In this document: positions 1 through 14,154 of the stretch, piece after piece
How the letters are laid out: every line of letters starts with the position of its first letter
Numbering within the stretch: position 1 is the stretch's first letter
Assembly (NCBI GenBank): GCA_023512835.1
Contig: CM042084.1
Location: forward strand, 46,795,609-46,859,608
Direction of reading: 5' to 3'
DNA length: 64,000 nt
Origin: Taxillus chinensis
Taxonomy: Eukaryota; Streptophyta; Magnoliopsida; Santalales; Loranthaceae
Notes under the pieces: model-generated
What the model saw: the letters and a program-made list of their open reading frames with translations, nothing else
Database searches by the model: none
What the model was told of the DNA's origin: nothing
Made by a program: the position numbers and the translations under genes

Positions 1-349
1 CATTTTCTTTTAAATAATAACTTTTTTTCCTATTATTTTTCATATCTCTTGCATTTTACAGTTTTTTTTACTTAAATATGTATTTACAATGGAGATGTAC
101 AGGCACAAATATGATGACTTACTGGGGATTAAGATAAAGAGTCACTTTTATTAAAAAAAACCCTAAAATATATGCTCAAATTACATTAAAAAACTCGATA
201 TGCAAATGATACTAATGGGAATGTTCCAAACATATAAATTTTCAATTGATATAGGTAAACCGGAGGGTTTTACCTCCATAATGTATTTAATGTTATTTCC
301 TATATATAAGAATTGAATATGAACATCTACTATTGAGAAGCACAAGATT
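1..349. other. AT-rich intergenic DNA, nothing recognised
   Basis: Very AT-rich sequence without an open reading frame of note. It lies just downstream (minus-strand sense) of the copia integrase relic and may be further decayed retroelement DNA, but I could not read reverse transcriptase residues in it. Confidence 0.5.
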
Positions 350-800
350 TATGTACTGAGAGTGTTCTTTATTATAATAATCATGAAAGGATGAATTATG
401 TAACATATTGTTTTATCAAAAATAATATTTATGCTATGAATAAATTTTTTTTTTCTAAATATTTTAATTTATATCCTTTGACACCAGTTTTATAGCATAG
501 AAAAACACATTTAAGATATCTTAGTTTGAATTTACCATTGTCAATATAAGCAGATGTATGACATCCAAAAAACTTTAAATCAGAATAATCCAAAAGTATA
601 CTAAATCACACATTATATGAAGTCTTCTACCCGATAGCAATGGAAAGAGGCTTATTAATTACAAAATAAGTTGTAGAAGTCACTTCAACTTAAAATAACT
701 TTGGTAAACATGCATTTAAAAGTATACAACGAACTCTCTTCATAATAGTTTTGCTAATTCACTTTGCAACTTAATTTTGTTACATAGTACAAGACATGGA
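350..800 (-). mobile_element. Degenerate Ty1/copia integrase fragment
   Basis: Read on the minus strand, this stretch translates with several stops into the C-terminal part of a copia integrase. Recognisable pieces are 'KTIMKRVRCILLNACLP' (normally around KTIMERVRCML), 'SDLKFFGCHTSAY' and 'KCVFLCYKTGVKGYKL' (normally KCVFLGYKxGVKGYKLW), followed by 'KKFIHSINIIFDK'. At least four in-frame stop codons interrupt it, so it is dead. I saw no LTRs around it. The call rests on the conserved order of these motifs, which belong to the copia integrase region just before reverse transcriptase. It is unrelated in position to the better preserved copia copy at 22-27 kb. Confidence 0.75.
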
Positions 801-3800
801 TATCACCACAACTATGAGAATCAATATGCCTACAAATGCTAAGTTAGATTAAACAAGGCTAATAAATCAGCTAACATAACAAAGTAAAAAATATTATTGG
901 ATCATTGATATATCGTTTAAAAAGTAAAGCAGACATTACATTTGTTATGTCTCTATATATAAGATACCAGGCCATTGTGTATATCATTTTCAATTTACAA
1001 TATCAAATTAATAATATAAAATAAATAAAATAATATACTAATTTAATTTGTTGCTTTTTAAGGTGTTTAGTTAATAATATTAATTATAATTAAAACTATT
1101 TTTGTACCTATCAAAATCAATAATAATTTATGTCAAATAACTAATATATCTTTGGATTGGTTTGTTATTCATATGTAAAATAAACTTTACAATCATCACA
1201 TATTTACATCATAAGTTTATGTTTAATTTGGCTAAATATTAAACCGTTTACTTGGGTGACATTCTATTTTAATTAGTTTGTTTAAAATATTAGGCAACTT
1301 TATTTAAGCATAAAAGGCTTATTATATATTATTTGAATTTAAAATTTATCACATAATTATTCAAAGTAATACACAATTGGAAAATTAGATTAACTAAAGC
1401 ATATGACAAATCTGTTGCTCACACAGTGCATAACTACATGCTTCAAAATTAAAGTAATAATACCAAATGTTGCAATAATTAAAACAATTAAAATTTAAAT
1501 TTTGCACATAAAATACCCAAAATAGAGAAAAGCATATTCAAAATTGGTTTTTTCCTGATTTGTTTTTTGAATGCTATATACAGGTATGTTGCACAAGTAA
1601 TTTGTCTAGGGATAGTAATTTGTCTAGAAATACTATTATTACTATTTGATTGATATTATTTTTTTATTAATTTATTTTTATACTAATTAAACAAAAAAGA
1701 GAATATTGCACACCGTATCTATATAATGTACATACAAATAATTTTTTTAAATTTCACCGTTTTTTTTTTGGTCTTATAATGGGAATCGAAATCACGCACA
1801 ACAAAGAGAAAAGGTTGTGAAAATTTCCTTTTTTTTTGTTTTGCGCTATATAGTAGGAATAACAACTCTATTCAGGCAAGTTTTGACCCGTTAATAATAA
1901 GATAGTAGGGTGTTTGGTTTTGTCGGATTTTTTTTAATAGAATTATTTTTAAAAATTATAAATTTAAATAAATGCATATAAATCATAAATACTTTTAAAT
2001 CATTTAGGCTTATAATTTATAAAAATAATTATTATTTTAAAAATAATATTGTCCTGTAACCTAGGTCGGCTATCATCTAAAAAATTTGTAGATAATTTTC
2101 ACTTAAAAATATTCATAAATCACCGTTTATTCGGTCCTATGACCCGCTGGATTGCTATTCTTATTATTAGGAAACTAATAAAAAAAATGCTACGCCAAGG
2201 AAAAACAACGTAAAATTATTAAAAACTTTTACGTGGCCTAGAATTATTGCTTTTCAATTTGTTCCAAATGTCTCTTTACGCATTGCAAATACTGAATTAA
2301 AGATTAAAAAAATAGCTTCACATATTTGGTATTTACATTCATGGCTCACGTAATAATTTTTTTCCAAAGCCATCTACCTTGCAAATCCACCTCCGCCGCA
2401 CAATCCCCTTCAACCTTAATTAGTTTAAAATCTTACATCTACCTTACACATCTGTCCTTTAACCGCACATCATAAGTTAAAAGACACACAGAAATTGTGA
2501 GACAATACCATTCCCACAATTAATTAATAATATAATATTAGTTATAATATTATATACAAAATAATTATAAATTATTATTGATGTATGATACATGCAATAA
2601 AATTATATTTATGAACTATAATTATATTTATATTAGGTCCTTTAATTTCTTGTTTTTCTTTCAGTAATATATTAATAATTATACTATATAAATTAAAAAA
2701 TTAACAAGAAAATATATAAATTATCTTTTAAGTTTATGAGTAATATAATATTTTTTAAATTATAAAAAAGATTAGACTTTTAAATTAAACTATTGATTTG
2801 TAAACATTATTGAACAAGTTCAACTCGTCTCAAATTATTTATTGGCTTTCAATGATGCCTACATTTTTATACAATTGAGATTTGAGTTACATTATTCATA
2901 AAAGACTATCATTGATATTTTATTTTATTTTTTTGATAATTTTAAAATTTTGTAAGGGAGCTGTTTTCCCTTAAATTAATTTTATCTACAATAAAGCGTC
3001 ATCTTGAATTTTCATTTATATTTTTGTGACGGCATTATTTCGTCACTGGCATAAATAAAATTGTTGTCATATACCTTTCATGAGAGAGCTCATGATATAT
3101 ATAAAAAAGGGTTTATATATGACTAGAATCTTCACTAAAATTCACAGATATGGCAAGAAACCAATTTCAGTGCTAATAATAACACATATAGAGACTAACC
3201 CTAGTGGTTAATTACACAAAGACATTCTTTTTAAGTTTTGTTAAAATATGCGCTGGACAACAACAAATTCAGATTCTCCTCTCAAGGGTGCATAGAAGAA
3301 AAAGTAATATTTAAGTACAATTCATGTTCCTTTTTTCCCGGTGAATATACATATAAAAAGATGGCAGAGTTTATTTATGAATACATTATGTAAGTAATTC
3401 GTGCAATAATATTCTTTTTGGCCGTTTAATTGATATAAATAGTTTTTTAAAATAATATAAATCTAATGACAATAAAGGTAACCTTATATGTTTTACTTGC
3501 ATAATATATCTATATGTAACATTATTCATAAAAGATATGAGCCTTCTAATCAATTTGTTGAGCAATAATTTTATAAATTATTGATGAATTATAATACTAG
3601 CTAAATTTATTTCTCAATAGATGAAAATATTAATAAAAAAGTATAAAATGTATATGTTTTAAATGAATGCTTTAAATGAGTGGTGTTATATTAATATTTA
3701 AATAAATCTATAATTAAAATGATGAGTTTAATAGTGCTTTATAAAAGTAAATAGATTAAATAATAAAGCTAATTTTTTTAGTTAAAATAATTAAATATTA

Positions 3801-4100
3801 GCTGAATGAATACTCTAAACAGCATTAAAAAGTTTACAACATATGCAATTAATACGGTATTAAATTTACGCAGTCTAAATTTTAAAAATAAATAGTTTTT
3901 ATCTAATAATGTAAACCGAAGATCATACATACAAGTGCTAAAACCTTATATAATTTTATAGAGGTATAGTTGGACTTTAATGTGGGGTTTACAGATTACA
4001 AATAATAGTTGAATTTCAATTATGACTAAGCAATTTATATATAGCACTTCTTAATGTAAATATGATACATTTTATGAGTGTGTTTTAGAGATTCGACCAA
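801..4100. other. AT-rich intergenic DNA without recognisable genes
   Basis: About 3.3 kb of very AT-rich DNA with many poly-A and poly-T runs. I found no coding exon, tRNA or transposon end that I could support. Its composition suggests old, decayed repeats. Confidence 0.5.
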
Positions 4101-4376
4101 TCCTTTCAGTTTTCAGAATGAGCGAGCTTGTCAGTGGAAGGAATATAGATTGCAACACCCATATTTATTTATTTTGGTTAACCCATTTTGACAGTAAATT
4201 CAACTTATAACATGTATCATCATTATGAGAACGTGAAAAGATGTTTAAGTACATGAAAATAACATTTGATGACATTATTTCAAACGAGCAAGAGTTGGGT
4301 AATTTTGTAGCTGAACTAACGAGGCAAAGGGTAGAAGGATATTCAAAAACAGGTAAACCACATCTCAACCACATGT

Positions 4377-4590
4377 GAGGTGGCTGGTTTTTTTTTTTTT
4401 TTAAATGAAAAGTGTGGCTCAAAATAAGCCACTTTTACTCACCATAGCGCTGTGTGGCCTGCGGCCTGCGGGCATTGCTTGCCCTCCAAACAGACACACG
4501 CACGATTCAACATGTGGAGGTGGGCAAGGAGCAAGAATGGGGTCAATTTTTTTTTTTTTTTCTAAAATAAAAGTGTGGATAAAATGATAA
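4377..4590. repeat. Two diverged direct copies of a poly-T plus AAAGTGTGG motif
   Basis: A T-run followed by AAATGAAAAGTGTGG (about 4391-4418) recurs as a T-run followed by AAAATAAAAGTGTGG (about 4547-4577). A related sequence in inverse orientation, an A-run followed by GTTGACCCCC, lies at about 4908-4932 and mirrors the GGGGTCAA next to the second T-run. The cause is unknown; decayed short transposons are possible. Confidence 0.4.
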
Positions 4591-5019
4591 AAACATTGAA
4601 CTAAGAAAATGAAGACGAGAGGCGCATATAGACCACACCACCATATTCACTTTCACCTCATGTACACCTTTTGTCTATGTGACCCCATGTGATTTAGGTA
4701 AAGTGAGACAGTGGCGCGTGGGAATGCAAGGAGATATGACATGGGTGATACCAACATTTGATCAGCAAAGCAAAAAGGAAGGCTTTTCTCTCCCTTCTCT
4801 CCTCCTCTTTCTCAAGTTGAATTGATGGGAGGGAGGGGTTGGGTGGTTCATGGCCGTAGGTGTTGTGTTCTTAGTTGGACTTTAGGTAAATTAACCATGG
4901 TTTAAGGGAAAAAAAAAAAAAGTTGACCCCCACTCCATTAGGGCTACTCAAATTATTCGTGGGTGGGGTTGTACATGGCCCCACATAATTTCCATAATAA
5001 AAAAAACGACATTTGCGGG

Positions 5020-5650
5020 AGGCAATCAGCCAGCGGCCGCCGCTCAAACGGCGCTTGGGCCCCACTCTTGTCTCCTCGTCTGCTTCCACCCTTGACGCCG
5101 ACGCCGACGCCGCGCCACAAACCCCACCTCCCCTCTCCCTCAGTCTCTCCTTCGCCACCGTTGCCTATCTGAGTCCGACCCATTTTCCTTCTATTCAAAT
5201 TTCAAAAACGATAAAAAAAATATTAATATTAATAAAAGCAAAACAATAACCAACATGGAAGAAAACTCATTAATAAAATCAATTATTTCATTGAAATTGA
5301 GCTTCAGATGTCGCCGGCCGACAAGACAACCGTGGAATGATCGCATTTCGTCGGTATGATCTGACGTGGATGAAGAGCGATCGCTGGATCTGGTCGCTGT
5401 CGGAAGCACTGGCAACCGGTGGCACTACCTGCGCCGCTACACCGGGCCCTTGCAATACCGCCGCCGCCACCGCCACCGCCACTGCCACACTCACACAGAC
5501 CTCGTTTTTGGAGGACGCATGTGACAAACAAAGCTATATTTTTGCCAAACCTTAATGTGTGCAAACATTTTATGTGCGTGGTTTAGAGGTTGATGAAGAT
5601 CTTGGTTGAATCGTCGACGATGAAGGATAGAGGGGCAGCACGATTTAGAG
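5020..5650. other. GC-rich island with (GCC)n-like tracts, no supported gene
   Basis: This stretch is clearly richer in G+C than its surroundings, with ACGCCGACGCCG near 5095 and GCCGCCGCCACCGCC near 5460. Several short reading frames exist in all directions, but none resembles a protein I know and their composition simply follows the trinucleotide repeats. It could be a 5' leader, a promoter remnant or a fragment of a captured gene. Confidence 0.4.
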
Positions 5651-8600
5651 ATTTAAAGATGATTAGGCATATTTATTTTTTAAATATAATTATTTTTTTT
5701 AAAAAAAATAAATAAATTTATATTATTCATAAATAAATTTTAAATTATTTCAGTTTATTATTTTTAAAAAATAATTTTATTTTCAATAATAAAATCATCC
5801 TCACCTTAAATGAGTCTCGATTAACTTGGCGATGTAGAGCATTAACGTTATTAGATAAAAATTACATCTTTTTTTCTAACTTTAATATCTTTATATCAAT
5901 AATTTTATATTATATTAGTGGTTGAATTCGTTAAAATAATAAATATAATAATTATAAGTGGAATATAAAAAAAATAATATATTAAAATAATAATTAAAGA
6001 ATAAAAAGTGATTTTTAAAATTTAAAATTTTCACAAGTTCAGTATTTATAATTTTTAATACAACTCATTTTCTGTTTTACTTAAAATTGGTTCTCTTAAG
6101 ATTTAAAAACATAATATTCACTAAAAATGAAATTGCATCAACCAATAGATTATCCAACGAACGGTGCGTAATTACAAATTTTTTACTTTTGTGAGTTTAA
6201 TGTAATTATATTTTCTTACGTTTATTAAATTATATATTATTTAAATATAATAATAATTAACCAAATATTAATGCTTAATTCCCAAATATATTTACACACG
6301 TTGGTAAACACTCTAACTATATTATTTATTTAAAAAATTACTTATTTGTTCATTTATTAAATTAAATATAATAGTGATTTAATAGAATTAATGAATATTC
6401 TATGTATTTAAATTTTGATTTTATAATGTTTCATTCTAATACAAGTATCATCGATCATAATTTTCTATTTAAAAAATAAAAATCAGTAAGCTTAAAGCCT
6501 CAAACCCATACATAATAGAAATTTTAATATGAATGATTATGTTTATACTGGACATTGAAGATAATTAGAAAAAATTAATTATAATGAATTTTTATAAAAG
6601 CATTAACTAAAAATGTTTATATCACAAATATGTTGATTATTAATTATATACCTATACACAACATAATTTATAAAATACGAAAGTGTCTCAATAATTTACA
6701 TTTAAACTCTATGAATAACATATTTAATTATAAACGTTGTTTACCAACAGAAATTATCTAACAACTCATTTGAAATGCCGAAACTAATAATTTGATGAAA
6801 GAAATCATTTGTAAGGAATAAAATTGATATGAAAATTGAAATGTAATAGTTTGTTTTATTTTTATACCCCAAGTAATGAGTTTAATCAATTACTTAAATA
6901 CTTTTACTTATTTTTTTGAAATAAAAATTAAATTTTAAAAAATCTAAACCTACTCTCATTCACTCTCTCACCCCATTCTCAATCACACAGAGATCAATGC
7001 TGACATGGCATATTTTTATTGATCGATAATTTTTAATATATTTTATTGAATTCAATGACTTTTAACCTTGTTCGGGAGAAGACTGTCATTTTATGGACGG
7101 TTTCATTTTCTTCACTGCAACATCAGAAAAAAAACAGCAGCAACGAATTCCTCTTTACATTGTCATCAGCCCTTTCTGTGTTTCATTTTATGTTGTTTGT
7201 TAAATTGTTTACATGGTCGGATAAGATATATTTTCATATATTTATAGTTATTCCCCTTTGTCCACTTTATTTGTGCATTTTGACTCTCTGCAAGACCTAA
7301 AAAAATATTTTATTCTTTTACTCGTGTTAATTATTTTACATTAATAGTTTTCAGATAAAAAAACACAAAATCATTCGTGCATGATTAAAAAAATAAAAGA
7401 CGAAATTCCAAAAATTGTCCTCTGTGTACGGATGTTCAATTGCGCCGTTGAATCGCGCATTTTACTTTTGTCCCAAATTGAAGAAAAATTTGAACAACAT
7501 CACTGAACATATATATTGGTTTCCCGCAAAATTTTGAGAGTTATAATTGGAGTGTACTCAGTGTAAGGAGAGTTATAATTGAAGTGTGCATGGTTTTAAA
7601 ATATAATTGACTGTTTTTAAATTTTAAAAGCGTAATTTTAATATGATGAAATTTATTTATTTTTTCTTGTAACTGTTTTTAATTAGTTGTTGTTTTTAAA
7701 TTTGAAAAGTTCAAATAATAATTTTTTTATTTTTACTGTTTTTTACTTTATTATTCATATTTTATTTTTTCATGATATTCGATTTAGAAAATAAAGTCTT
7801 TTTAAAACGCATTTAATAAATATAATTTGTTTTAAAATTTTAATCATAAAATAAAATTACAAAAACGAAACACAGCGCTCCCTTAATATCTTAATACAAA
7901 AATTTTAAATTAATCTGAAGGGGGATGGCAATGGTAAAAGAAAAAAACTACTGAAAAATTTGAAAAAAAAATAATTTGAATAAGTAAATTGTGCCAACCT
8001 ATAATAACAACGTGAAAGAGTATAATAGGCCTCGAAATAACGATTTCACACAGTTTCTTTACTAAACAATTGTTATTCAATAATATATGTCATCTACGCC
8101 GTAATATCGCCATCATTTATTATCATTGTCACGGTGAGTACCTAAAGATGCAAAACCTCAATAATTATAAAGTAGTGACAAACTTTAAATAACTATCACA
8201 GCTTTAATTTCATTATTAGCTAGCTCACATTCTATGCAAGTGTGCAAAGGCGTGTTACCCGCCTTATCCTTATTGCTTATTTATTTATTTTTGCAGTTCT
8301 TTGTATCTCTGCCATTTATATATATATGGCTATGGTAATTGAAATTAAATAATAGAGTTGACATTGAGTTTATTTATCAAAACTCCCCTCTCTCATGTGT
8401 TTATAAATTTGGAATTAAAATCTTTAATTCCAACCGTGATATAGTTGTGTATAATTAAACTACAAATAAATTTGTATAGGTTGACCGTTGACTACACTAC
8501 AAATTTGGGATATGATAAATTTGATGACGGCCGGAACTATTTACCCGGAAAGTGCAGATGGAGCAGATGCAGTGTCAATGAATGTGTCATCAGTTATCAC

Positions 8601-9300
8601 TCCCACATCTTTCATTTCATCTTTTCGGGAATTGGGACCCTCGCCTTGTACTCGTCCCCTCTGCCTTCCCAGTTCCCATTAATAGTATACATTTTTCCCC
8701 ACCCACCTCCCACACGCCCACACATGACTGATGACACTGTCTACACAGCAACCTTAATTCCAGTTACAGTACTGCAATTTTTAATAATAATAATAATAAT
8801 CAAAATCGGTGGTTATCACTGACTTAGGACTGCTTTTCTATGGACTATGAAACCCCCATCACACGACGTATTTTAATCCTCTATTTTATATCCACAAATG
8901 AAGTGGAGTGGAACATCGATCTTGGTTTACCAGAATGACGTTCCTAGACTGGTCACTTTACCTTGAAGGGTTGAACACACGTTAAACGCAGCCTTTTTCT
9001 AGCTAGTCACTAGTCAGTGTTTTTTTTGTTTGATTTATTAATGTCTGACACATGCAATAGTATTATGATAAATCAATAATTTTAATTAAATTTTCCTAAG
9101 GTTTGAAACTCCCTAGTCCCTAATGTATTGCCATAAATATGAATTGAGCTAGAGCTTCTAGAATCCCATTTGAGTTAAAAACATGTTACACCTAATTTTC
9201 AACTAAATCATGCATCTTCGTCCCACCGCTACAAAACAGAAAGGGAAAAACATGTTACGTGTTACATGAAAATCGTGTTTTATGTTGCAGCGTGACACGA
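5651..9300. other. AT-rich intergenic DNA
   Basis: No coding exon or RNA gene was recognised. Short reading frames near 7046-7300 and 8445-8822 have AT-driven composition and no family resemblance. A short (AAT)n tract lies near 8781-8800. Confidence 0.5.
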
Positions 9301-9430
9301 AACCACACGAAGAAGCCATACGGGGAGGGACAGAGGGAGGAGGGAAGCAGTACTCCACACATAACATAAAAATCCAAGCCGAGGCGGCGGTGCCCCCACA
9401 TGACACCACCAAGACCGAGGCATGATGTGG

Positions 9431-9498
9431 GCGTGTGTGTGTACACGCACACATGTACATGTACTGATGTACACGTACACAGAGGTGTGTACATGTAC
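9431..9498. repeat. Alternating purine-pyrimidine tract with GTACATGTAC palindromes
   Basis: Positions 9431-9464 are 34 bases of strictly alternating purine and pyrimidine, mostly GT/AC and GC steps. The palindrome GTACATGTAC occurs at 9455-9464 and again at 9489-9498. Such sequence can adopt Z-DNA or cruciform structure. It sits in a GC-rich patch (about 9290-9750) with a CACGTG core near 9599 and G-rich (GGGA)n sequence near 9650. Confidence 0.7.
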
Positions 9499-11055
9499 CC
9501 AAGCACCCACCCACGACCCACCCACCCACAATAAAGGGCGCGGCGCCTGCACACCACCACCAGGCACCAACACAAATCAAGAACGAGAGAGGGAGATCAC
9601 GTGCGGTCTTCGAGTCAATAAATGCCGCACGGAAGGAAGAAGGTATTGGGGGAGGGGAGGGGAGGGGAGGGATGGATGGCCGGGCCGGCCCCTATAGCTG
9701 TCGGCCACGAGGCGTGGGGTGGTGTCACTCATGTCATGCCATGCCCCATTATTGGGAAAGGCATCAAATCGCCTCTTTCCTCACTCAAAATGTTGAATAA
9801 AATTACTCACCCTACCACGCTAAGGTATAAGCTGGTAGTATAGCTTATAGGATAACATATATTACTAATTTTCTATTATTTGTCACATCTCATATGAAAA
9901 TAATTGTTCTTGTACGCATGACATGATGGCGACTTAAATGTCACATATATATGGAATAATAACCAAACCAAAAATAAAATAAATAGAGGAGGATTTGGAG
10001 ATCATGAGAACAATTAATGGTGTCGAATTATTAATTTGGTGGGTGGATCCACGAGCTGAATTGAACTGGAATTACTGATGATTGCTCCTTTCAACAGTCA
10101 ATTTGATGTCCACTTCACTTTGGTCATCGAATCTTAAATATTCAACTCATACACACACACACACACACATTTATGTACAATCCCATTGCCATTTATTGAA
10201 TCCGCTGATATGAATGACATTGATCGGGGAGGAATATGAAGCCTGAAAGGGTTGGTGTGCAATAGTTAAGGGTCGTTGAGGATGGAAAATTAAGAATAGT
10301 TTAGTTGCGGAGTAAGCCTTGGTTTTACGTAAAGGAGTGACAGCAGTGTTTTTTTTTAACGACGCGACGGAGGTGATAGTGGATTGAGTGAGAATATTGA
10401 ATGCAGCGACTGGATCGCCTCGCCGGTACGAAAAGGGAATTTTCTTTAATAATAAAAATTATGGAGGAGGGTTGGAAATTTTAATTTCAAATGAGGTGTT
10501 TCAATTCTAATTTAATCACTCTTAGTTTTTTTTAAATGGAAAGGGGTGATTTAATTCCGCGGGACTATGATGCAATGATTCAGTAATGACAGAGTTTGTG
10601 TTTTGCTCAAAAATGAATTAAATTTGGATTTCAATTTAGTTGTTTTATTTCTGAAATTAAAGAATTTTAGTATTACATTAAAAATAACATGTTTGAATCC
10701 GTCGTGCATGCGATTTGGATTACAATGGCAGTTGAAATGGCAATAGTGAGGAAGAAGGAGAGTATGTGTTGTTTTAAGTGAAAAATAAGTGTTCCCACAA
10801 TCCCACGTATAATTTTGGACGATTGTTAAAAAATTTTAAAATTTAACGGTGACAGTGTAATATTAACAGTTTTTTTAAAAGAAATTAAGTATTGTTTATA
10901 TCATTTGACACGGAATAAATAGTATTTGTAGTTTTTACCAATTCCACAAACATATATTTAAGGAATAGATAACAATGGGTTGACCGTTGACGACAGGCCG
11001 GGTTGTTGATGAGAAACGAGAGAAAGGGGATTGGCCCGCCCCTTGAATCCTTCCT

Positions 11056-11058
<3 letters not shown>

Positions 11059-11106
<48 letters not shown>
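11059..11106. repeat. (TA)24 microsatellite
   Basis: An uninterrupted run of 24 TA dinucleotides. Small reading frames crossing it consist of Tyr-Ile repeats and are artefacts of the microsatellite. Confidence 0.95.
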
Positions 11107-11109
<3 letters not shown>

Positions 11110-11698
11110 GATACATACAACATCCATTGGGACAGGTCTCTGTGGGCAGTTGGATTTGAGATTTATGGGGCTGCCAAGAAATGAAATGGCACGCCAACAC
11201 TCCAACTGCAGTGCTGATCAAAGTCCACATCACACGCGTTAGCATCACCTCCATCGTCTCTACGGAGTACAAAATACTCCAGAGAGAGTGAGCTAGAGAG
11301 AGGTTGAGAGGTGATCGATACTCATGGGGGCAGACGACGACGTACGAGGGTCTCTATTCTAATCCCTGTCGGTGTCTCCATCTCACTCGCTGACACAACA
11401 TCAACATGGATGAAAGCAAAGGTGATGTGAGGTCTCCGGATTATTTCGGCAATCTATCACACACCCCATATATATATATATATTCAATAGTCAAGAGACC
11501 GGAGATGATGCTGTTTCTCCCGTGCCTCCAAACTGGTCACGGCGGACACCACCACCAGTGCCACGGCCCACGCTATAGGGTTGTGCCAATAAAATGTTGC
11601 CAACCAAACTTTTCGTCAATATTTAATTTTTTCTTATTATTTTTTTTTTATTTTATACGTGTGGTTTTATGGTATTAACAAGAAACGACAAAGAAAGG

Positions 11699-11754
11699 CC
11701 GTAAAGTTTATGGTATTAATCTAAAACTAATATCCGTAAAGTTTATGGTATTAT
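11699..11754. repeat. Short direct repeat (two copies, 34-bp period)
   Basis: CCGTAAAGTTTATGGTATTA is present at 11699 and again at 11733, a 34-bp period. This is a simple local duplication in non-coding DNA. Confidence 0.85.
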
Positions 11755-14117
11755 TATTTAAGGTAAATAATGATATTTTAGTGATTTTAAAAAGTAAATT
11801 TTAAATTATTTCTGCTTTTTACTAAAAGGATTTTATTTTTTCCACCAAACATATCTCGATGCTTTTGCTTATAAATAGCAGCCCAAAAGAGAAGACCCAT
11901 TTGTGTAATTATGTGTTGAAATCCCACTTAGTTCAGTTACCATTACAATTATTCACCGATATTAGGTAGGTGTGAGGGGACCACACAAAATTTTAATTTC
12001 AATATAATTGTGAGATTACATCTACTGTATTTTTTTGACCTTTTCTTTTGTATTTTGATCAATATGATTTTTTTAAATTAATTTTCATAAAATAAAATTT
12101 TAAAATAGAGAATGAATAATGAATTTTCATATATTAACTATTTATTCCTCAAAAATTATTTTATATAATTTAAAATTTTTTTTAGACACATAAACTTTTA
12201 AATGGTCGAATGAAATAGAAGTAAGAAAGAAGTAATTAAAAATAAAATATTATTATTATAATATAATAGATAAATGATATGAAATGGAATATAAAATCTT
12301 TTAAAATAAATAAATTTAAGGATAAAATGATAGAAAATATGATTTTTACTTAAAACTTAAAAACAAATATAGGGAATTCAAGATGCTACGCGTAGACATC
12401 CCCAGTGTTGTAGTATTTCCACTGTACGCATGCTATCTTTTTGACTTTTTACACATATTTTATATATAATAAGGTTGATTAGTGTGGCTTGGTGCAGTTA
12501 ATTAGAAACCCGAAAAAAGCATTGGTTATCTTGGTCTTAAAAGATGACCACCTCGAATAAATTTAGAGTGCTAGGCTAGGCTATTGTGATTCTTCCAAGT
12601 GCGTGCCCAATTGGAGTCTAGGTGAGCACCACCTACACGCCCCAAATTGTCGACTCATGAGTCTTACAAAAAAAATTGCAAAACTCTTTTTTGATAATCT
12701 CAATGGTCGGATAATTTAATTATAATTATCCTTCCAATAAGTTAAAATTTGAGTCCCCTGTAATTAACTTTTTTTGGAGTCACATTAACTTCTGATGTGA
12801 CAGCACAATAATGGAAAGCGAAGAATGACATCGTTTTCATAAACTTGGTTAGAGTTATTAAAAATATAGCAACTAGCAAGCAAAGCTAAACATGTAGTTA
12901 CTCTTTTGATTTCTTTCGAGCCATTATGTTTATAATTAAGTTTGTAGGACGCAGAAGACAAAACATTTACTCCGATACTGCTTCCTCTTTAAAACCTATT
13001 TTCTAAACCCATAGCCTTATTTAGTGATGAAACCCCCACATAGTGGTTGGAACATAGCAAATAATTGTATGCGCTTCCTTGACGTGCTCAAACTAGCGTG
13101 TCGGGTCAGCAACCCACGCAACAAAGACAAATTAAAACCTATATGGGTTATGGCACAAGTAGATATGGAAATGATTCAATCTCACTGTTTATTGATTTCA
13201 TAATTTGAACCGCCTTCCGTATAATAATGACATTAAACAGTACTAAACACAGTTGATTATCAGTAGCACACACCATATTTGACAAAATATAATTGTTTAT
13301 ATCGGGCTCTTTTGGTCCTATTTGAGTATAAATTGTAAAACAACTTGAATATTTTAAAATCAAAATTAAGCTCGTTGAAATTAGTTTTCTTGGTTCTACT
13401 ATAACTGATTTCTAGCATATTTCGGTTTAGTTTAAAATTACTAATTTGGAATAACTTAAAGATTGGTTTGATTTATTTTTGAGGTTAATACTATTTTAGC
13501 TATATAAATTATTTAATTTTTTACTTAAGTTATATATTGGTCTATATATATATATATATATGGAGAGCAGTAAACGCAGTGCGTTTTGATTGTATTTTTA
13601 TTTTAACTGTTCATACGAATGATAAGAATGATATTTATATTATGGAATGCTTAAGCCTTAAAGTTTGGGTTTATTTTATATTTTTACTATTTTATTATAA
13701 AATATGTTATTATTTATTTTATAGCAAATGTCTCATATTAACACATACACTATTTCTCTTCAATTGCATAATTATCGTTAGGCTTGAGATAGGATTTTAA
13801 ACGAATTGCACAAAATCGAGTAGTGTTCACCTTTGTTTGTTAATATGAGTTCATTGTTCACATACATATTTATGAATATAATTAAAAGTGTCTTTAATCA
13901 CACTATCCACAAACAAAAAACTTATCCATAAAATTTACTATTTAATAAACTATTTTTATTTGCTTTGTGATATAATAAAAATTTACTATTTAAAAGCTAT
14001 TTTTAACTATTTAAAGCATTTAATATAAAATTAACTATAGTTTTAAAATTTAAAGTAATATTGATTTTTATAAAAATAATACAATAATTATATTATAATT
14101 TAGTATAATTATTAAAA

Positions 14118-14121
<4 letters not shown>

Positions 14122-14151
<30 letters not shown>
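14122..14151. repeat. (TA)n microsatellite
   Basis: A run of about 15 TA dinucleotides in AT-rich non-coding DNA. Confidence 0.9.

Positions 14152-14154
<3 letters not shown>

Noticed and set aside
9203..9843. Several overlapping open frames on both strands
   Set aside because: Cys/Val/His-rich or Thr/Pro-rich composition follows the GT/AC and GGGA repeats; no family resemblance or splice structure.
10885..11272. Minus-strand open frames of about 100 codons
   Set aside because: They consist largely of Tyr-Ile repeats from the (TA)24 tract.
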